A stretch of DNA of 64,000 bases from Rhodoblastus sphagnicola (GCF_002937075.1 NZ_NHSJ01000134.1:62001-126000), one strand, 5' to 3'; shown: positions 42,105-50,247, numbered from the stretch's first letter. The notes: a model not told the origin generated them from the sequence alone. Numbers and translations: made by a program.

Positions 42105-42450
42105 GAGAAATAAGTGGAGGCTTCTGTTGCCAGGCGCCTCCGGACCCCGCCTGAAACGGCTAAGCTTCAGGACTTCAATTTCGGTACTATTACCGCATTA
42201 CGCGGCAACGGCCACCGGAGCATAGTTGTCGTTGGCAACTATAGGTTTGACCCGATAACGGCGGTATCATGCCGAGCAAAAGAACACCCTTTACACCCTC
42301 GTCTATCCTATTTCGCCCCCGCCACAATCCAACCCCTGGAAGGGAGACCCACCCGCAGGGATGGATTGTGGTGGAGGCGCCGGGTACCGCCCCCGGGTCC
42401 GATAGGCTTATTCCGATGACCATTTATCGCCATAGCCGTCCGAGGACGGC
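42105..42450 (-). ncRNA. ssrA: tmRNA, two-piece permuted (alphaproteobacterial) form
   Basis: On the minus strand the 3' acceptor piece comes first (about 42450 to 42369, 82 nt). It has a hairpin GCCGTCC/GGACGGC, a T-arm (CCGGG, 7-nt loop, CCCGG) and ends CGCCTCC-A-CCA. A linker hairpin (ACAATCC...GGATTGT) is spliced out. The coding piece begins GGGGGCGAAATAGGATAGAC at 42320, whose first seven bases pair with CGCCTCC to form the acceptor stem with one G-U pair. The tag frame at 42236-42198 reads ANDNYAPVAVAA then TAA, to which tRNA-like Ala is added. It rescues stalled ribosomes. The 3' limit of the coding piece is approximate. Confidence 0.93.
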
Positions 42451-42474
42451 CAGATGAATATAGTGAAGGCGGTT

Positions 42475-42502
42475 GCGCCGCGAAAGGGGAAAAACGCGGC
42501 GC
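42475..42502. other. GC-rich hairpin between ssrA and the dehydrogenase gene
   Basis: A perfect 8-bp inverted repeat (GCGCCGCG / CGCGGCGC) with a 12-nt purine loop in the divergent gap between the ssrA 5' end and the hydroxyacyl-CoA dehydrogenase gene. It may lie in the 5' leader of the latter. Role unknown. Confidence 0.4.
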
Positions 42503-42616
42503 CTCGCCTGTTGCGCAGTCGGCGGGGCTTGAGCCCGTGCATTCGTCTTGAATTCAGCCGGCGTCATGCCTAGGGTCCGCACCCGAAACAGGGCGGAAAC
42601 CGGGGGTGGACGAGCG

Positions 42617-43465
42617 ATGAAAATCGAAAAGATCGGCGTGATCGGCGCCGGCGTGATGGGGGCGGGAATCGCCCAGGCCTTCGCAACCTCCGGTTATCGC
42701 GTGCTGCTGCGCGACATTTCGCAGGGCGCGCTCGATCGCGGACTGGCGACCATCGGAACCAGCCTGTCGCGCCTAGTCGCCAAGGAGAAAATGACGCAAG
42801 TCGACGCCGACGCCGCGGCCGGCCGCATCACCGCGACGCTGACGCTCGAAGATTTTCACGACCGCGATCTGATCGTCGAGGCGGTGGTGGAGAAATTCGA
42901 GGTCAAAAAGGCGATCATCGGAGATCTCGACCGCATTTGCCCGGCCCGGACCATTTTCGCCAGCAACACCTCGTCGCTGTCGCTGACCAGGATCGCCGCC
43001 GCCTCGAACCATCCGGGCCGGGTGATCGGCATGCATTTCTTCAATCCGGTGGCGATGATGCAACTGGTCGAGGTGATCCGCGCCATCCAGACCACCGACG
43101 CGGTCAACGCCGCCGTGGTCGCAACCGTGGCCAAACTCGGCAAGGAGGCCAAGGTCGCCCGCGATTCCTACGGTTTCGTCGTCAATCGCGTGCTGATCCC
43201 GATGATCAACGAGGCGATCAATTGCGTTTACGAAAACGTGGCGACGCCGGAAGACGTCGATGCGATGATGAAGCTCGGCGCCGCCCATCCGATGGGACCG
43301 CTGGCGCTCGGCGACCTGATCGGCCTCGACATCGTGCTCGACGTGATGGAAGTCTTGCACGCCGGCTTCGCCGATCCGAAATATCGCCCGAGCCCGCTGC
43401 TGAAACAGATGTGCGACGCCGGCTATCTCGGCCGCAAGACCGGGCGTGGCTTTTTCAGCTATTGA
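42617..43465 (+). CDS. 3-hydroxybutyryl-CoA dehydrogenase
   Basis: A 282-residue NAD-dependent dehydrogenase of the HCDH family. The dinucleotide fold starts IGVIGAGVMGAGIAQAFATS. The catalytic His lies in GMHFFNPVAMMQLVEVI and the C-terminal domain has NRVLIPMINEAINCVYE and HPMGPLALGDLIGLD. It interconverts 3-hydroxybutyryl-CoA and acetoacetyl-CoA in butyrate/PHB or ethylmalonyl-CoA metabolism. ATG 42617 is the start of the Rossmann strand; 23 upstream codons lack homology. It is followed by thyA 33 bp later. Confidence 0.93.
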   Translation: MKIEKIGVIGAGVMGAGIAQAFATSGYRVLLRDISQGALDRGLATIGTSLSRLVAKEKMTQVDADAAAGRITATLTLEDFHDRDLIVEAVVEKFEVKKAIIGDLDRICPARTIFASNTSSLSLTRIAAASNHPGRVIGMHFFNPVAMMQLVEVIRAIQTTDAVNAAVVATVAKLGKEAKVARDSYGFVVNRVLIPMINEAINCVYENVATPEDVDAMMKLGAAHPMGPLALGDLIGLDIVLDVMEVLHAGFADPKYRPSPLLKQMCDAGYLGRKTGRGFFSY

Positions 43466-43498
43466 GCGTTATTGACCCGGCTTCGCCCGGAGTCGCCC

Positions 43499-44395
43499 AT
43501 GCTGAACCGCCATCCCGAATACCAGTATCTCGACCTGCTCAACCAGGTGCTGGAGCATGGCGACCGCCGCATCGACCGCACCGGCGTCGGCGCGCTGTCG
43601 ATTTTCGGCGCGATGACGCGGTTCGATCTCGGCGCCGGCGCGCCGCTGCTGACGACCAAGCGGGTGTTCTGGAAGACCGCCGTCAAGGAAATGCTGTGGT
43701 TCCTGACCGGCGACACCAACATCCAGGCGCTGTTGAAGCAAAATGTCCGGATATGGTCGGACTGGCCGCTCGCCCGCTACCGCAAGGAGACCGGCGAGGA
43801 CGTCAGCCAGGAGGTTTTCGAGCGGCGCGTGGTCGAGGATGACGCTTTTGCGCAAAAATGGGGCGATCTCGGCCCTGTCTACGGCAAGCAATGGCGGCGC
43901 TGGCAGGGGCCGGATGGCCGCGAACACGACCAGATCGCCGGCGTCATCGACGCCCTGCGGACCAATCCGTCGAGCCGCCGCATCCTGTTCCACGCCTGGA
44001 ATGTCGCGGACATCGACCGGATGGCGCTGCCGCCCTGCCACATGGTCTATCAGTTTCACGTCAGCAAGGGGCGGTTGTCCTGCATGCTGCTGCAAAGGTC
44101 GGTGGACCTGCTGTTGGGCTGTCCGTTCAACTGGATCGCCACCGTGGCGCTGCAAACCATGATCGCGCAGCAATGTGACCTTGAACCCGGCGATTTCGTC
44201 TGGGTCGGCGGCGACGTTCATCTCTATCTCAACCATCTGGAGCAGGCGCGGCTGCAACTGACCCGCGCGCCGCGACCGTTTCCGAAACTGATCCTCAAGC
44301 GTCGCGCGGAAAACATCGACGATTACCGAATCGAGGATTTCGAGGTCGAGGGCTACGACCCGCATCCGCATATCGCCGCCGAAGTCGCGGTCTGA
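43499..44395 (+). CDS. thyA: Thymidylate synthase ThyA
   Basis: A 298-residue enzyme that methylates dUMP to dTMP using methylenetetrahydrofolate. The nucleophile is in ALPPCHMVYQFHV. The other signatures are RTGVGALSIFGAMTRFDL, LWFLTGDTNIQAL, SSRRILFHAWNVAD and VWVGGDVHLYLNH. It contains the mid-protein insertion of longer ThyA forms. ATG 43499 (MLNRHPEYQYLDLL) fits the family start. folA, which regenerates its folate product, lies 1.5 kb downstream, with the phosphatase fusion gene between them on the opposite strand. Confidence 0.96.
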   Translation: MLNRHPEYQYLDLLNQVLEHGDRRIDRTGVGALSIFGAMTRFDLGAGAPLLTTKRVFWKTAVKEMLWFLTGDTNIQALLKQNVRIWSDWPLARYRKETGEDVSQEVFERRVVEDDAFAQKWGDLGPVYGKQWRRWQGPDGREHDQIAGVIDALRTNPSSRRILFHAWNVADIDRMALPPCHMVYQFHVSKGRLSCMLLQRSVDLLLGCPFNWIATVALQTMIAQQCDLEPGDFVWVGGDVHLYLNHLEQARLQLTRAPRPFPKLILKRRAENIDDYRIEDFEVEGYDPHPHIAAEVAV

Positions 44396-44399
44396 TAAG

Positions 44400-44452
44400 G
44401 TTTCCGAACGGATCGTTCAGAAACAGCATGACTGGCCGGCTTCAAGCCAGTC
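44400..44452. terminator. Hairpins between convergent thyA and the phosphatase gene
   Basis: Two adjacent inverted repeats: GTTTCCGAAC facing GTTCAGAAAC (about 44400-44425), and GACTGGC facing GCCAGTC (44430-44452). The second overlaps the last codons of the minus-strand gene. Together they probably terminate both convergent transcripts. Confidence 0.5.
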
Positions 44453-45713
44453 GCTTGGCCATGTCGGCCTTGCGCGCGATCAGCTTTTCGGCCAGCGCCG
44501 CGCTCCCGCCCGTCTCGGCGACGACCCTGCGGATCGCGGTGTCGGGAATGCGCGTCACCACGGCGATGGATTCGGCGATCTCGGCCGGGCTCATCTCCGC
44601 GAAGAGTTTGATCGCGTGAGGATTGTCCTCGTCCGAGCGCAGCGTGTCGAGTTCGCCCACGCTGGAGCCGAACGCCTTGCCCTTCGGGTCGCCCTGGGCG
44701 CGAAACGCCAGCGCCCCGCCGACGTCGAGCGTCATCACCACCCCGTCCGCGACGCCCTGGTTGTCGCCGAGGAAGCCGGCGGCGTCCCAATTGGCGGTCC
44801 AGGCATGCACGCCGAACCAGCGCCGCGCCTGTTGGATCTCGTCGGCGTTCAATTCGGCGATGGTCTTCTTTTCGAGCGCGACGAATTCGGTCGCGACCTC
44901 GGCGGGATCGCGGCAGCGAAAATAGCTCAGCGTCGGCGCGCCGGCCAGTTGGTAGAGTTTCGCCGCCAGGAATTCGTTGCGCGCATGCGCCGCCGATTCG
45001 AGGGTTTTGACATAGAAGCGCCGGCCGTCCGCGTCCTCATGGACGCCGCCGGGATTGCTGCCCAGCGTGCCCCCGACCTTTCGCAGGCGCGCCGTGTCAA
45101 TGTCCTCGACATCGTCGAGCGGCTTGGTCTGGCGCACCAGCGCAAGCTGCGACGGCGTCTCGATCGCACCTTTGCGGGCGCGGCGGACCTCCTTGATCGC
45201 CGCGTCCGGCTCAACGCCCAATTCCACCAGCAACCGCGCGGCGATCATGCCGGCGCGCCCGAGGCCGCCCTTGCAATGCACGACAATGTCGTCGCCCCGG
45301 CGCAGCAGCGCGCGTATGTCGCGGCCATGCGCCCGCCATTGCCGCTCGAATGCGGCATTGGGGACGGAATAATCGGCGATGGGGAGGTGGCGCCAGTCCA
45401 GTCCCCGCGCCAGCACGTCCATGCCGAGGTCGGGGACTTTCAGCGCGACCAGTTCGGCCGGTTCGACCAGCGTCAGCACCAGACGCGCGCCGGAGGCGGC
45501 GATGACATCGAGATCCGTCGCGAGGTCGCGCGCCCAGGCCCCGGAATAGGCGGCGCGATCGTGCTTGCCGGGACAGAAGGTGATCCCGATCCGCCCATGC
45601 GCGGGGCTGGCGCGCACCTGGGCGATCTCAAGCGGGTGGGTCTGGCTCGTCCTCGGTTTCGTCACGGCGGTCTCTCGGTTTTTCGCGGCGAACCTAACGC
45701 AACCCCGCGCCAT
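44442..45713 (-). CDS. Dual-specificity-type phosphatase fused to a kinase-like domain
   Basis: A 423-residue two-domain protein. Residues about 30-205 form a CDKN3-like cysteine phosphatase: the P-loop HCKGGLGRAG gives C147 and R153 (Cx5R), with upstream acid candidates in the LDWRHLPIADYSVP loop. Residues about 215-415 look like an atypical kinase fold: GGTLGSNPGGVHEDADG (nucleotide loop), YVK (K236), RNEFLAAKLYQL (Glu helix), NWDAAGFLGDNQG (D310, D317-N318) and LDVGGALAF (D330). I recall similar domains in bacterial effector- or toxin-associated kinase-like proteins. A single polypeptide with opposing activities is unusual; the substrate is unknown. The start is uncertain by about 20 codons. 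Confidence 0.72.
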   Translation of the reverse strand: MARGCVRFAAKNRETAVTKPRTSQTHPLEIAQVRASPAHGRIGITFCPGKHDRAAYSGAWARDLATDLDVIAASGARLVLTLVEPAELVALKVPDLGMDVLARGLDWRHLPIADYSVPNAAFERQWRAHGRDIRALLRRGDDIVVHCKGGLGRAGMIAARLLVELGVEPDAAIKEVRRARKGAIETPSQLALVRQTKPLDDVEDIDTARLRKVGGTLGSNPGGVHEDADGRRFYVKTLESAAHARNEFLAAKLYQLAGAPTLSYFRCRDPAEVATEFVALEKKTIAELNADEIQQARRWFGVHAWTANWDAAGFLGDNQGVADGVVMTLDVGGALAFRAQGDPKGKAFGSSVGELDTLRSDEDNPHAIKLFAEMSPAEIAESIAVVTRIPDTAIRRVVAETGGSAALAEKLIARKADMAKRLA

Positions 45714-45861
45714 CCGCCACGCGTCGTCGGGTCGCCCCCCTCATTTCGCTGCGAAAGCACCTCTTGCTGAAGGAAGCTGTGCAATCAGCGCCTTTTCTGA
45801 CCCCCGCCGGTTGGCCGCGCGGGGTCTCCTGATCTAGCTTGGCGGGAAATGGGGAGAACTC

Positions 45862-45891
45862 ATGTCGAACACAGCAAAGGCGGCGGGATGA
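45862..45891 (+). promoter_or_regulatory. Nine-codon upstream ORF overlapping the folA start
   Basis: ATG at 45862, preceded by GGGGAG at ideal spacing, opens MSNTAKAAG and stops with the TGA at 45889-45891, which overlaps the folA ATG (GGATGA). Translation of this mini-ORF could deliver ribosomes to folA. It may be chance; an in-frame ATG at 45849 is an alternative folA start. Confidence 0.35.
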
Positions 45892-46412
45892 CCGGCCTGC
45901 CGATCACCATCGTCGCGGCGGTCGCCCGCAACGGCGCGCTGGGGTTGCGGAACGCGATTCCCTGGCGGGCGCCCTCCGACCTCAAGCGCTTCAAGGACAT
46001 CACCTGGGGGCGGCCGCTGATCATGGGGCGCAAGACTTTTCAGGCGATCGGCAAGCCCCTGCCGGGGCGCGAAACCGTGGTCGTCACGCGCGACCCCGGT
46101 TTTTTCGGCGCGGAGCCGCCGGATCACGCGCATGTCGCGGGCGATTTCGCCGCCGCCGTGGCGCGCGCCAATGACCTCGCCGCCGGGATGCACTGCGCCG
46201 AAATCATCGTGGCCGGCGGCGCCGAAATCTACCGCCAGGCTCTGCCGCTCGGCCGCTTCCTGCGCCTCACCCGCGTCGATTGCGAACCGCCGGCCGACGC
46301 CTTCTTTCCCGATGTCGAGTGGGCGCAATGGCGCGAATTGCGCCGCGAGACGGCGCCGCGCGGCGAACGGGACGAATTCGACCTCGAATATGTCGATTTC
46401 GAGCGGCGCTGA
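45888..46412 (+). CDS. folA: Dihydrofolate reductase
   Basis: A 174-residue enzyme reducing dihydrofolate with NADPH. Motifs: ITIVAAVARNGALGLRNAIP (N-terminal strand and Met20-type loop), WRAPSDLKRFKDITWGRPLI (the catalytic acid is Asp in PSDL), MGRKTFQAIGKPLPGRETVV and VAGGAEIYRQAL. Start at ATG 45888 (MTGLPITIVAAV). It works with ThyA upstream to recycle folate for dTMP synthesis. Confidence 0.95.
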   Translation: MTGLPITIVAAVARNGALGLRNAIPWRAPSDLKRFKDITWGRPLIMGRKTFQAIGKPLPGRETVVVTRDPGFFGAEPPDHAHVAGDFAAAVARANDLAAGMHCAEIIVAGGAEIYRQALPLGRFLRLTRVDCEPPADAFFPDVEWAQWRELRRETAPRGERDEFDLEYVDFERR

Positions 46413-46608
46413 CATCGCCGCGCCCTTCGCCTCCCAAGCGTTCATGCTCAGGTGAATCCGTCACCGTCCCGGCTCAATCGGGGCCGCAGGCCGACGCCCC
46501 GATCGCGCATCACCAGACCGTCGCCGGCGACTTCTGCGATCTTTTCGCGCTACGGCGATTTCTCGACCTATGGCGGCGTCATGCAGGATCGCGCGCCCGG
46601 CTGACCCC

Positions 46609-46656
46609 GCCGCCGCGTTTGCCCGCCGCCGCGTTTACTTGCCGCCGCGTTTACTT
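46609..46656. repeat. Short 16-bp tandem repeat
   Basis: GCCGCCGCGTTTACTT occurs twice in tandem (46625-46640 and 46641-46656), with a partial third copy before it. It overlaps the last codon and stop of the minus-strand methyltransferase gene. The rest of the gap 46413-46650 shows nothing recognisable. Confidence 0.6.
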
Positions 46657-47463
46657 GCCGAAAATGGCGACGAGATTGCCGCGCACGGCGACCAATTCGC
46701 TGAACAATTCGTGATCGTTGTCCCAGCAGTTCGAAAAGGCCATCATGTCCGGGACCGCTCCGGTCTTTCGGACCTCCTCGACCAGTTCATTCATCGTGTA
46801 TTCGCGGTAATGCCAGTGGCCCCAGCTATTGCCCTCGATCTTTGAAAAGAAGTTCTGCTCCGTCCGGCCTTCCTCGCACATCTTCATGAGGCTGCCGAGG
46901 CGCAGGACGTTGGGCGTGGTCAGGTAGACCCTGCCGCTCCCGGCCAGATGCGGCAGGAGTTCGGCGATGAGCTCGGACGGCGTCGCCAGAATGTGCTCGA
47001 CCACCTCGGTCATGATGATGAGGTCGTATTTGCGCTCCTCGCCGGCGAGGACATCGAAACCGTCGGTGTTGAGATCGAGGTTGAAGTGCCGGTCGGAGCC
47101 CACGGCCATCGCCGATTCGGCGCTCTGGCCGCCGAGCGCCACCGGCCGGTCCACGGTATGGACGATCGCGCCGGGCGCGACATCCTTGTAAAGCCGCAGC
47201 AGCGTGCTCATGCCGACTTCGAGAATCTTCGGCTGGGGCCTGTGGCTGGCGAAATAGCGCACATAGCGCAGGATTTCATCCCAGCGTCTCTTGTGAAAGT
47301 CGAGGTAATCCTCGCCGTAGATCACATTGCGAAGGCTATCGAGATAGGCGTCGATGACCGGCTGCCCCTGGAGGCAGTCGTAGTAGCGCGCGGTATCGGG
47401 GCCGTGCCGTTCGCTGACGGCTTCGATGTTGGGAAGCAGATTGAAATGCTTGAGATTGGCCAT
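46651..47463 (-). CDS. Class I SAM methyltransferase (polysaccharide-associated)
   Basis: A 270-residue methyltransferase. Motif I is weak but recognisable as KILEVGMSTLLRLYKD, with the acidic strand end VHTVDRP, and motif IV YDLIIMTEVVEHIL. The C-terminal part has GHWHYREYTMNELVEEV. It lies 52 bp downstream of a GT61-type glycosyltransferase gene on the same strand, suggesting that it methylates a cell-surface glycan or sugar nucleotide. That link is inferred. Confidence 0.8.
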   Translation of the reverse strand: MANLKHFNLLPNIEAVSERHGPDTARYYDCLQGQPVIDAYLDSLRNVIYGEDYLDFHKRRWDEILRYVRYFASHRPQPKILEVGMSTLLRLYKDVAPGAIVHTVDRPVALGGQSAESAMAVGSDRHFNLDLNTDGFDVLAGEERKYDLIIMTEVVEHILATPSELIAELLPHLAGSGRVYLTTPNVLRLGSLMKMCEEGRTEQNFFSKIEGNSWGHWHYREYTMNELVEEVRKTGAVPDMMAFSNCWDNDHELFSELVAVRGNLVAIFGK

Positions 47464-47515
47464 CTCACCGGACCTCGTCGAAGTCGAAAACAGGGGAAAG
47501 CGCGCAAAGCCTGGT

Positions 47516-48703
47516 TCAGGCGCTCTCGAAAGCCGCGAACGCCTGCTTCAGGAGGCCGGGATCGACGGTGAAGGAGGCGTTCATGCCCTCGCCCGGATCG
47601 CTGGGCGCCCCATGCAGGCAAAAATATTCGCCGTCCTTGTGCGACGCCAGATCCCAGAAGAAGTCGTCCTGCATGGCTTCGGGCGCGAAGCCCAGGAAGC
47701 GCGCGCCGCGCGGCGAGAACGCGATATTCGCGCATTCCGCGCCGAGCACGCCGACGACATGGGTGGCGTTGCCGAACACGGCGACCTGCTGATCGAAGCT
47801 GAGTTCGTCGGGCGCGACCTCCACATAGCCGCGCGCGAGGAAAAAGGCTCTGACCTCGTCCTGATTGAGCAATTGCCGCCGGCTCTTCGGCGCGCGGCGG
47901 ATCAGGATTTTCTTCGGTCCCGTTGCGCCGAAGCTCGCCGTGACGCGCCGCGCGAGCTGTTCCAGGGTGTCGACGATCCCCGGCGACTTGATCCAGGGCT
48001 GGATGGTCAGGGGCGCCGGATAGATCAACTGTCGCGCCCCGATGATTTCGGTTCCGACAAAGCGAAGCTGTTCCGGCTTGACGCCGAACCATTTCAGCGA
48101 ATCCCGGTACACCGTCATCATCTGCGCGGAGGTGTTGGTCAAAAGCAGGGTGAGCCCGTCGAGAGCGGTCACCGCCAGCAGCGGCGCCATGCGCGGCAGC
48201 CCTTCGATGAGCCAGTGGCCGTAGTTCGGATCCCAGTGCTGGCTGATCAGGGCGCAGCGCTCGAAGGTCAGATCCCGGCGCTCGAAATAACTCGGCTCGA
48301 GCAGAAAATCGTCGCCTTCGCGGCGCGTCAGGCCGACAAACGCGTCTTCATGCTGACGGTTGATCAGGCTTTCGCGCACCAGACTCCAATCGGAGCCAAA
48401 CACCAGCCCGCCGGAGATCACCGCATTGTCGAAAACATAGACGCCGCCTTCGGGCGTGTTGGTTTCCGGCATGGTCTCGTACCAGCGGCGCTGGTTCAGG
48501 ATTTCGTCCTTCACGGGGCCAAAGATGTGAGGGCGCCGCCTTTGGTAAGGACTGATCTCCACTCGCGCGTCGAGGCGTCGCCCCAATTCCCCAGCCGGGC
48601 GCGCCTTGATCGGCAGACGGTGATCGACGACTTCGGTCAAGAACAATTTCTCTTCAACAAAACGGCAAGACCATGAATATGCAGCGCTTGGCGACGTGAA
48701 CAC
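47516..48703 (-). CDS. Glycosyltransferase family 61 (DUF563) protein
   Basis: A 395-residue protein. Family features are NYGHWLIEGLPRMAPLLAV (the H in GHWL), KILIRRAPKSRRQLLNQDE, VFGNATHVVGVLGAECANIA and a C-terminal region with FCLHGAPSD. GT61 members transfer pentoses or GlcNAc to glycans; bacterial ones belong to surface-polysaccharide loci. The start is uncertain: the GTG at 48703 opens the frame, but the domain begins near residue 60. Upstream, 48704-48970, is a relatively AT-rich non-coding stretch with no feature I can name. Confidence 0.82.
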   Translation of the reverse strand: MFTSPSAAYSWSCRFVEEKLFLTEVVDHRLPIKARPAGELGRRLDARVEISPYQRRRPHIFGPVKDEILNQRRWYETMPETNTPEGGVYVFDNAVISGGLVFGSDWSLVRESLINRQHEDAFVGLTRREGDDFLLEPSYFERRDLTFERCALISQHWDPNYGHWLIEGLPRMAPLLAVTALDGLTLLLTNTSAQMMTVYRDSLKWFGVKPEQLRFVGTEIIGARQLIYPAPLTIQPWIKSPGIVDTLEQLARRVTASFGATGPKKILIRRAPKSRRQLLNQDEVRAFFLARGYVEVAPDELSFDQQVAVFGNATHVVGVLGAECANIAFSPRGARFLGFAPEAMQDDFFWDLASHKDGEYFCLHGAPSDPGEGMNASFTVDPGLLKQAFAAFESA

Positions 48704-48970
48704 TAGTTATTACCGAAATTTTCTAGGCGGTGTCGCGCGAATTGTCAATGTCACGCCGCGCGTTGCTCGCAAATTTGCAGGCAATTTCAGCATTGTGGCG
48801 CGGCTGGACAGAAGCCCGCGCGCCGACGATCCAAGTTCGAAACCGTTCTGCTTCAGGCCGCGCCGCGAGGCAAGCAAATACAAGACATTGGATTCAAGAG
48901 GCGCCGTAGGGGAAAAAAAATGGCGCGCGGCGGCAGGGGTTTCTCAACCAATGCCGGGCAATGTGGCGCC

Positions 48971-49597
48971 ATGACCGCAGCTTTCGGACGCCGCAACCGC
49001 CCCGCCACGCCGCGCCGCGCCAATCCCGCGCCAAAGCCCGATCTGGTTTTGACGCCGGAGCAGCGCGCCTACCTTTTTGGCGGGATCGAACGGGAAATAG
49101 CGTCGGATCGGGTTTCAGCCGGCGCGTCCCCGAAAAACACGCCCGAGCCTCGCCCGATCCGCCGCGCCGGTCTGATCGCCTGCGCCGCCATGACGGCGGT
49201 CATGGCGGCCCTGAGTTCGATCGGCGCGCACAATGCGGCGCTTGCGGGCCTGCCGACCGCCATCGCGCCGATGAGCCAGGATTTCCTCGCCCTGATCGGC
49301 TCTGCCGCCGGCCCCTTCGCCCTGGCCTGGTCGATTGTCGTCAATTTCACCAATTTCAGCGCCAATCTCTGGGTGACGCGGCATCTGGCCGCCGCTCTGG
49401 AGCTGGCGTCGCCGCTCGCCTTCGCGGGCCTCGGCGCGCTGTTCGGTCTCGGCCTGGCCTGGCTCTCCGCCGTCCTCGGGCTGGGCGAGAGCGACATCGG
49501 CCTTGCCATGGAAGCGGTCGCCGGCGCCGGCGTCGCCGCGCTTTACCGGTTGCTGTCAGGCCCCGCCAAACCGTTGGCAGGCCCCGCCAAACCGTAG
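48971..49597 (+). CDS. Hypothetical membrane protein
   Basis: A 208-residue protein. A basic, proline-rich N-terminus is followed by three or four hydrophobic segments (GLIACAAMTAVMAALSSIGA; AAGPFALAWSIVVNFTNF; LASPLAFAGLGALFGLGLAW; EAVAGAGVAALYRLL). The end is a duplicated GPAKPLAGPAKP, encoded by a 21-bp repeat. ATG 48971 is chosen. Its last 55 bp overlap the 3' end of the convergent gene at 49543. I do not recognise the family. Confidence 0.65.
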   Translation: MTAAFGRRNRPATPRRANPAPKPDLVLTPEQRAYLFGGIEREIASDRVSAGASPKNTPEPRPIRRAGLIACAAMTAVMAALSSIGAHNAALAGLPTAIAPMSQDFLALIGSAAGPFALAWSIVVNFTNFSANLWVTRHLAAALELASPLAFAGLGALFGLGLAWLSAVLGLGESDIGLAMEAVAGAGVAALYRLLSGPAKPLAGPAKP

Positions 49598-49860
49598 TCC
49601 GGCGCGAGCGTTCGCGTCAGCGTGAGCGCCGAATCCAGCGCCGATCGCAGCAGCAGCAGGATGCCCGCAAGCGAGTCCTGGGGAAGCGAGTCCTGGGGAA
49701 GCGAGTCCTGGGGAAGCGAATCCTGGGGAAGCGAATCCTGGGGAGTCGTTTCGCCGCGCGCCCGCGCGGTGGCGCGCATATGGTCGAATTCGGCGATCGC
49801 GAACATGGTTTCCACCAGCGCGCGCTCAAGATGTTCGGAGATCTGACGCTCACAAGTCAT
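49543..49860 (-). CDS. Small helical protein with PQDSL minisatellite, family member 2 of 3
   Basis: A 105-residue protein. The N-terminal segment HLERALVETMFAIAEFDHMR matches the start of the next gene upstream (HLERALIEIYYAMAEFEQAK). The middle holds five PQDSL pentapeptides encoded by a 15-bp tandem repeat, then a helical tail (GILLLLRSALDSALTLTRTL). The repeat interrupts what is otherwise a family-like fold and should vary in copy number. The 3' end overlaps the convergent membrane-protein gene. Function unknown. Confidence 0.65.
   Translation of the reverse strand: MTCERQISEHLERALVETMFAIAEFDHMRATARARGETTPQDSLPQDSLPQDSLPQDSLPQDSLAGILLLLRSALDSALTLTRTLAPDYGLAGPANGLAGPDSNR
49671..49745. repeat. 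15-bp x 5 in-frame minisatellite
   Basis: Five consecutive copies of GCGAGTCCTGGGGAA (the last two with A for G at position 5). On the minus strand each encodes PQDSL. The unit length is a multiple of three, so copy-number change preserves the frame. Confidence 0.95.
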
Positions 49861-50028
49861 CGCTGCGTTTCCTCACCCATGAAAAGACGTGATCGTCTTC
49901 TTGATTTTTTGCGTTCGTTCTTTTTTTTGAAACGCGCACATAACGTTTCGTCCGCTATCTTACGCTATGGAGTCGGCTGTTACCGGCGCGTCGCGAAACT
50001 CGCCGGTATTTTACCGACCGCGAAAACC

Positions 50029-50247
50029 TCAGTCGTTCTGGTGGCCGTTCTGGCGGCGCGCCGCCGCTCCGTCGATTTCGTGTAGGGATCGCAGCGCCGT
50101 TTCCAAGCCCCAGCGCGACAGGCGCAGCGACACGAACAGGGTTTCGGCGGTCTCCGCCTCGGGCCATCGGCCGCCGGCCTTGGCCTGCTCGAATTCGGCC
50201 ATCGCGTAATAGATTTCGATCAACGCCCGTTCGAGATGCTTTTCCAT
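50029..50247 (-). CDS. Small helical protein, family member 3 of 3
   Basis: A 72-residue protein (MEKHLERALIEIYYAMAEFE...) with a second helix LRLSRWGLETALRSLHEID. GGAGGG lies just before the ATG at 50247; the frame is open upstream without support. Its first helix resembles those of the proteins at 49543-49860 and 20983-21189. It is adjacent to and co-directional with the former, consistent with duplication. Function unknown. Confidence 0.7.
   Translation of the reverse strand: MEKHLERALIEIYYAMAEFEQAKAGGRWPEAETAETLFVSLRLSRWGLETALRSLHEIDGAAARRQNGHQND

Noticed and set aside
42114-42457. Short plus-strand frames across the tmRNA region
   Set aside because: They cross a sequence whose minus-strand features (acceptor-stem pairing, CCA, tag frame) identify it as ssrA.
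49671-49745. CRISPR array
   Set aside because: The repeats are contiguous 15-bp units without spacers and lie inside a reading frame. The tandem tracts at 27899 and 61850 are rejected for the same reason.
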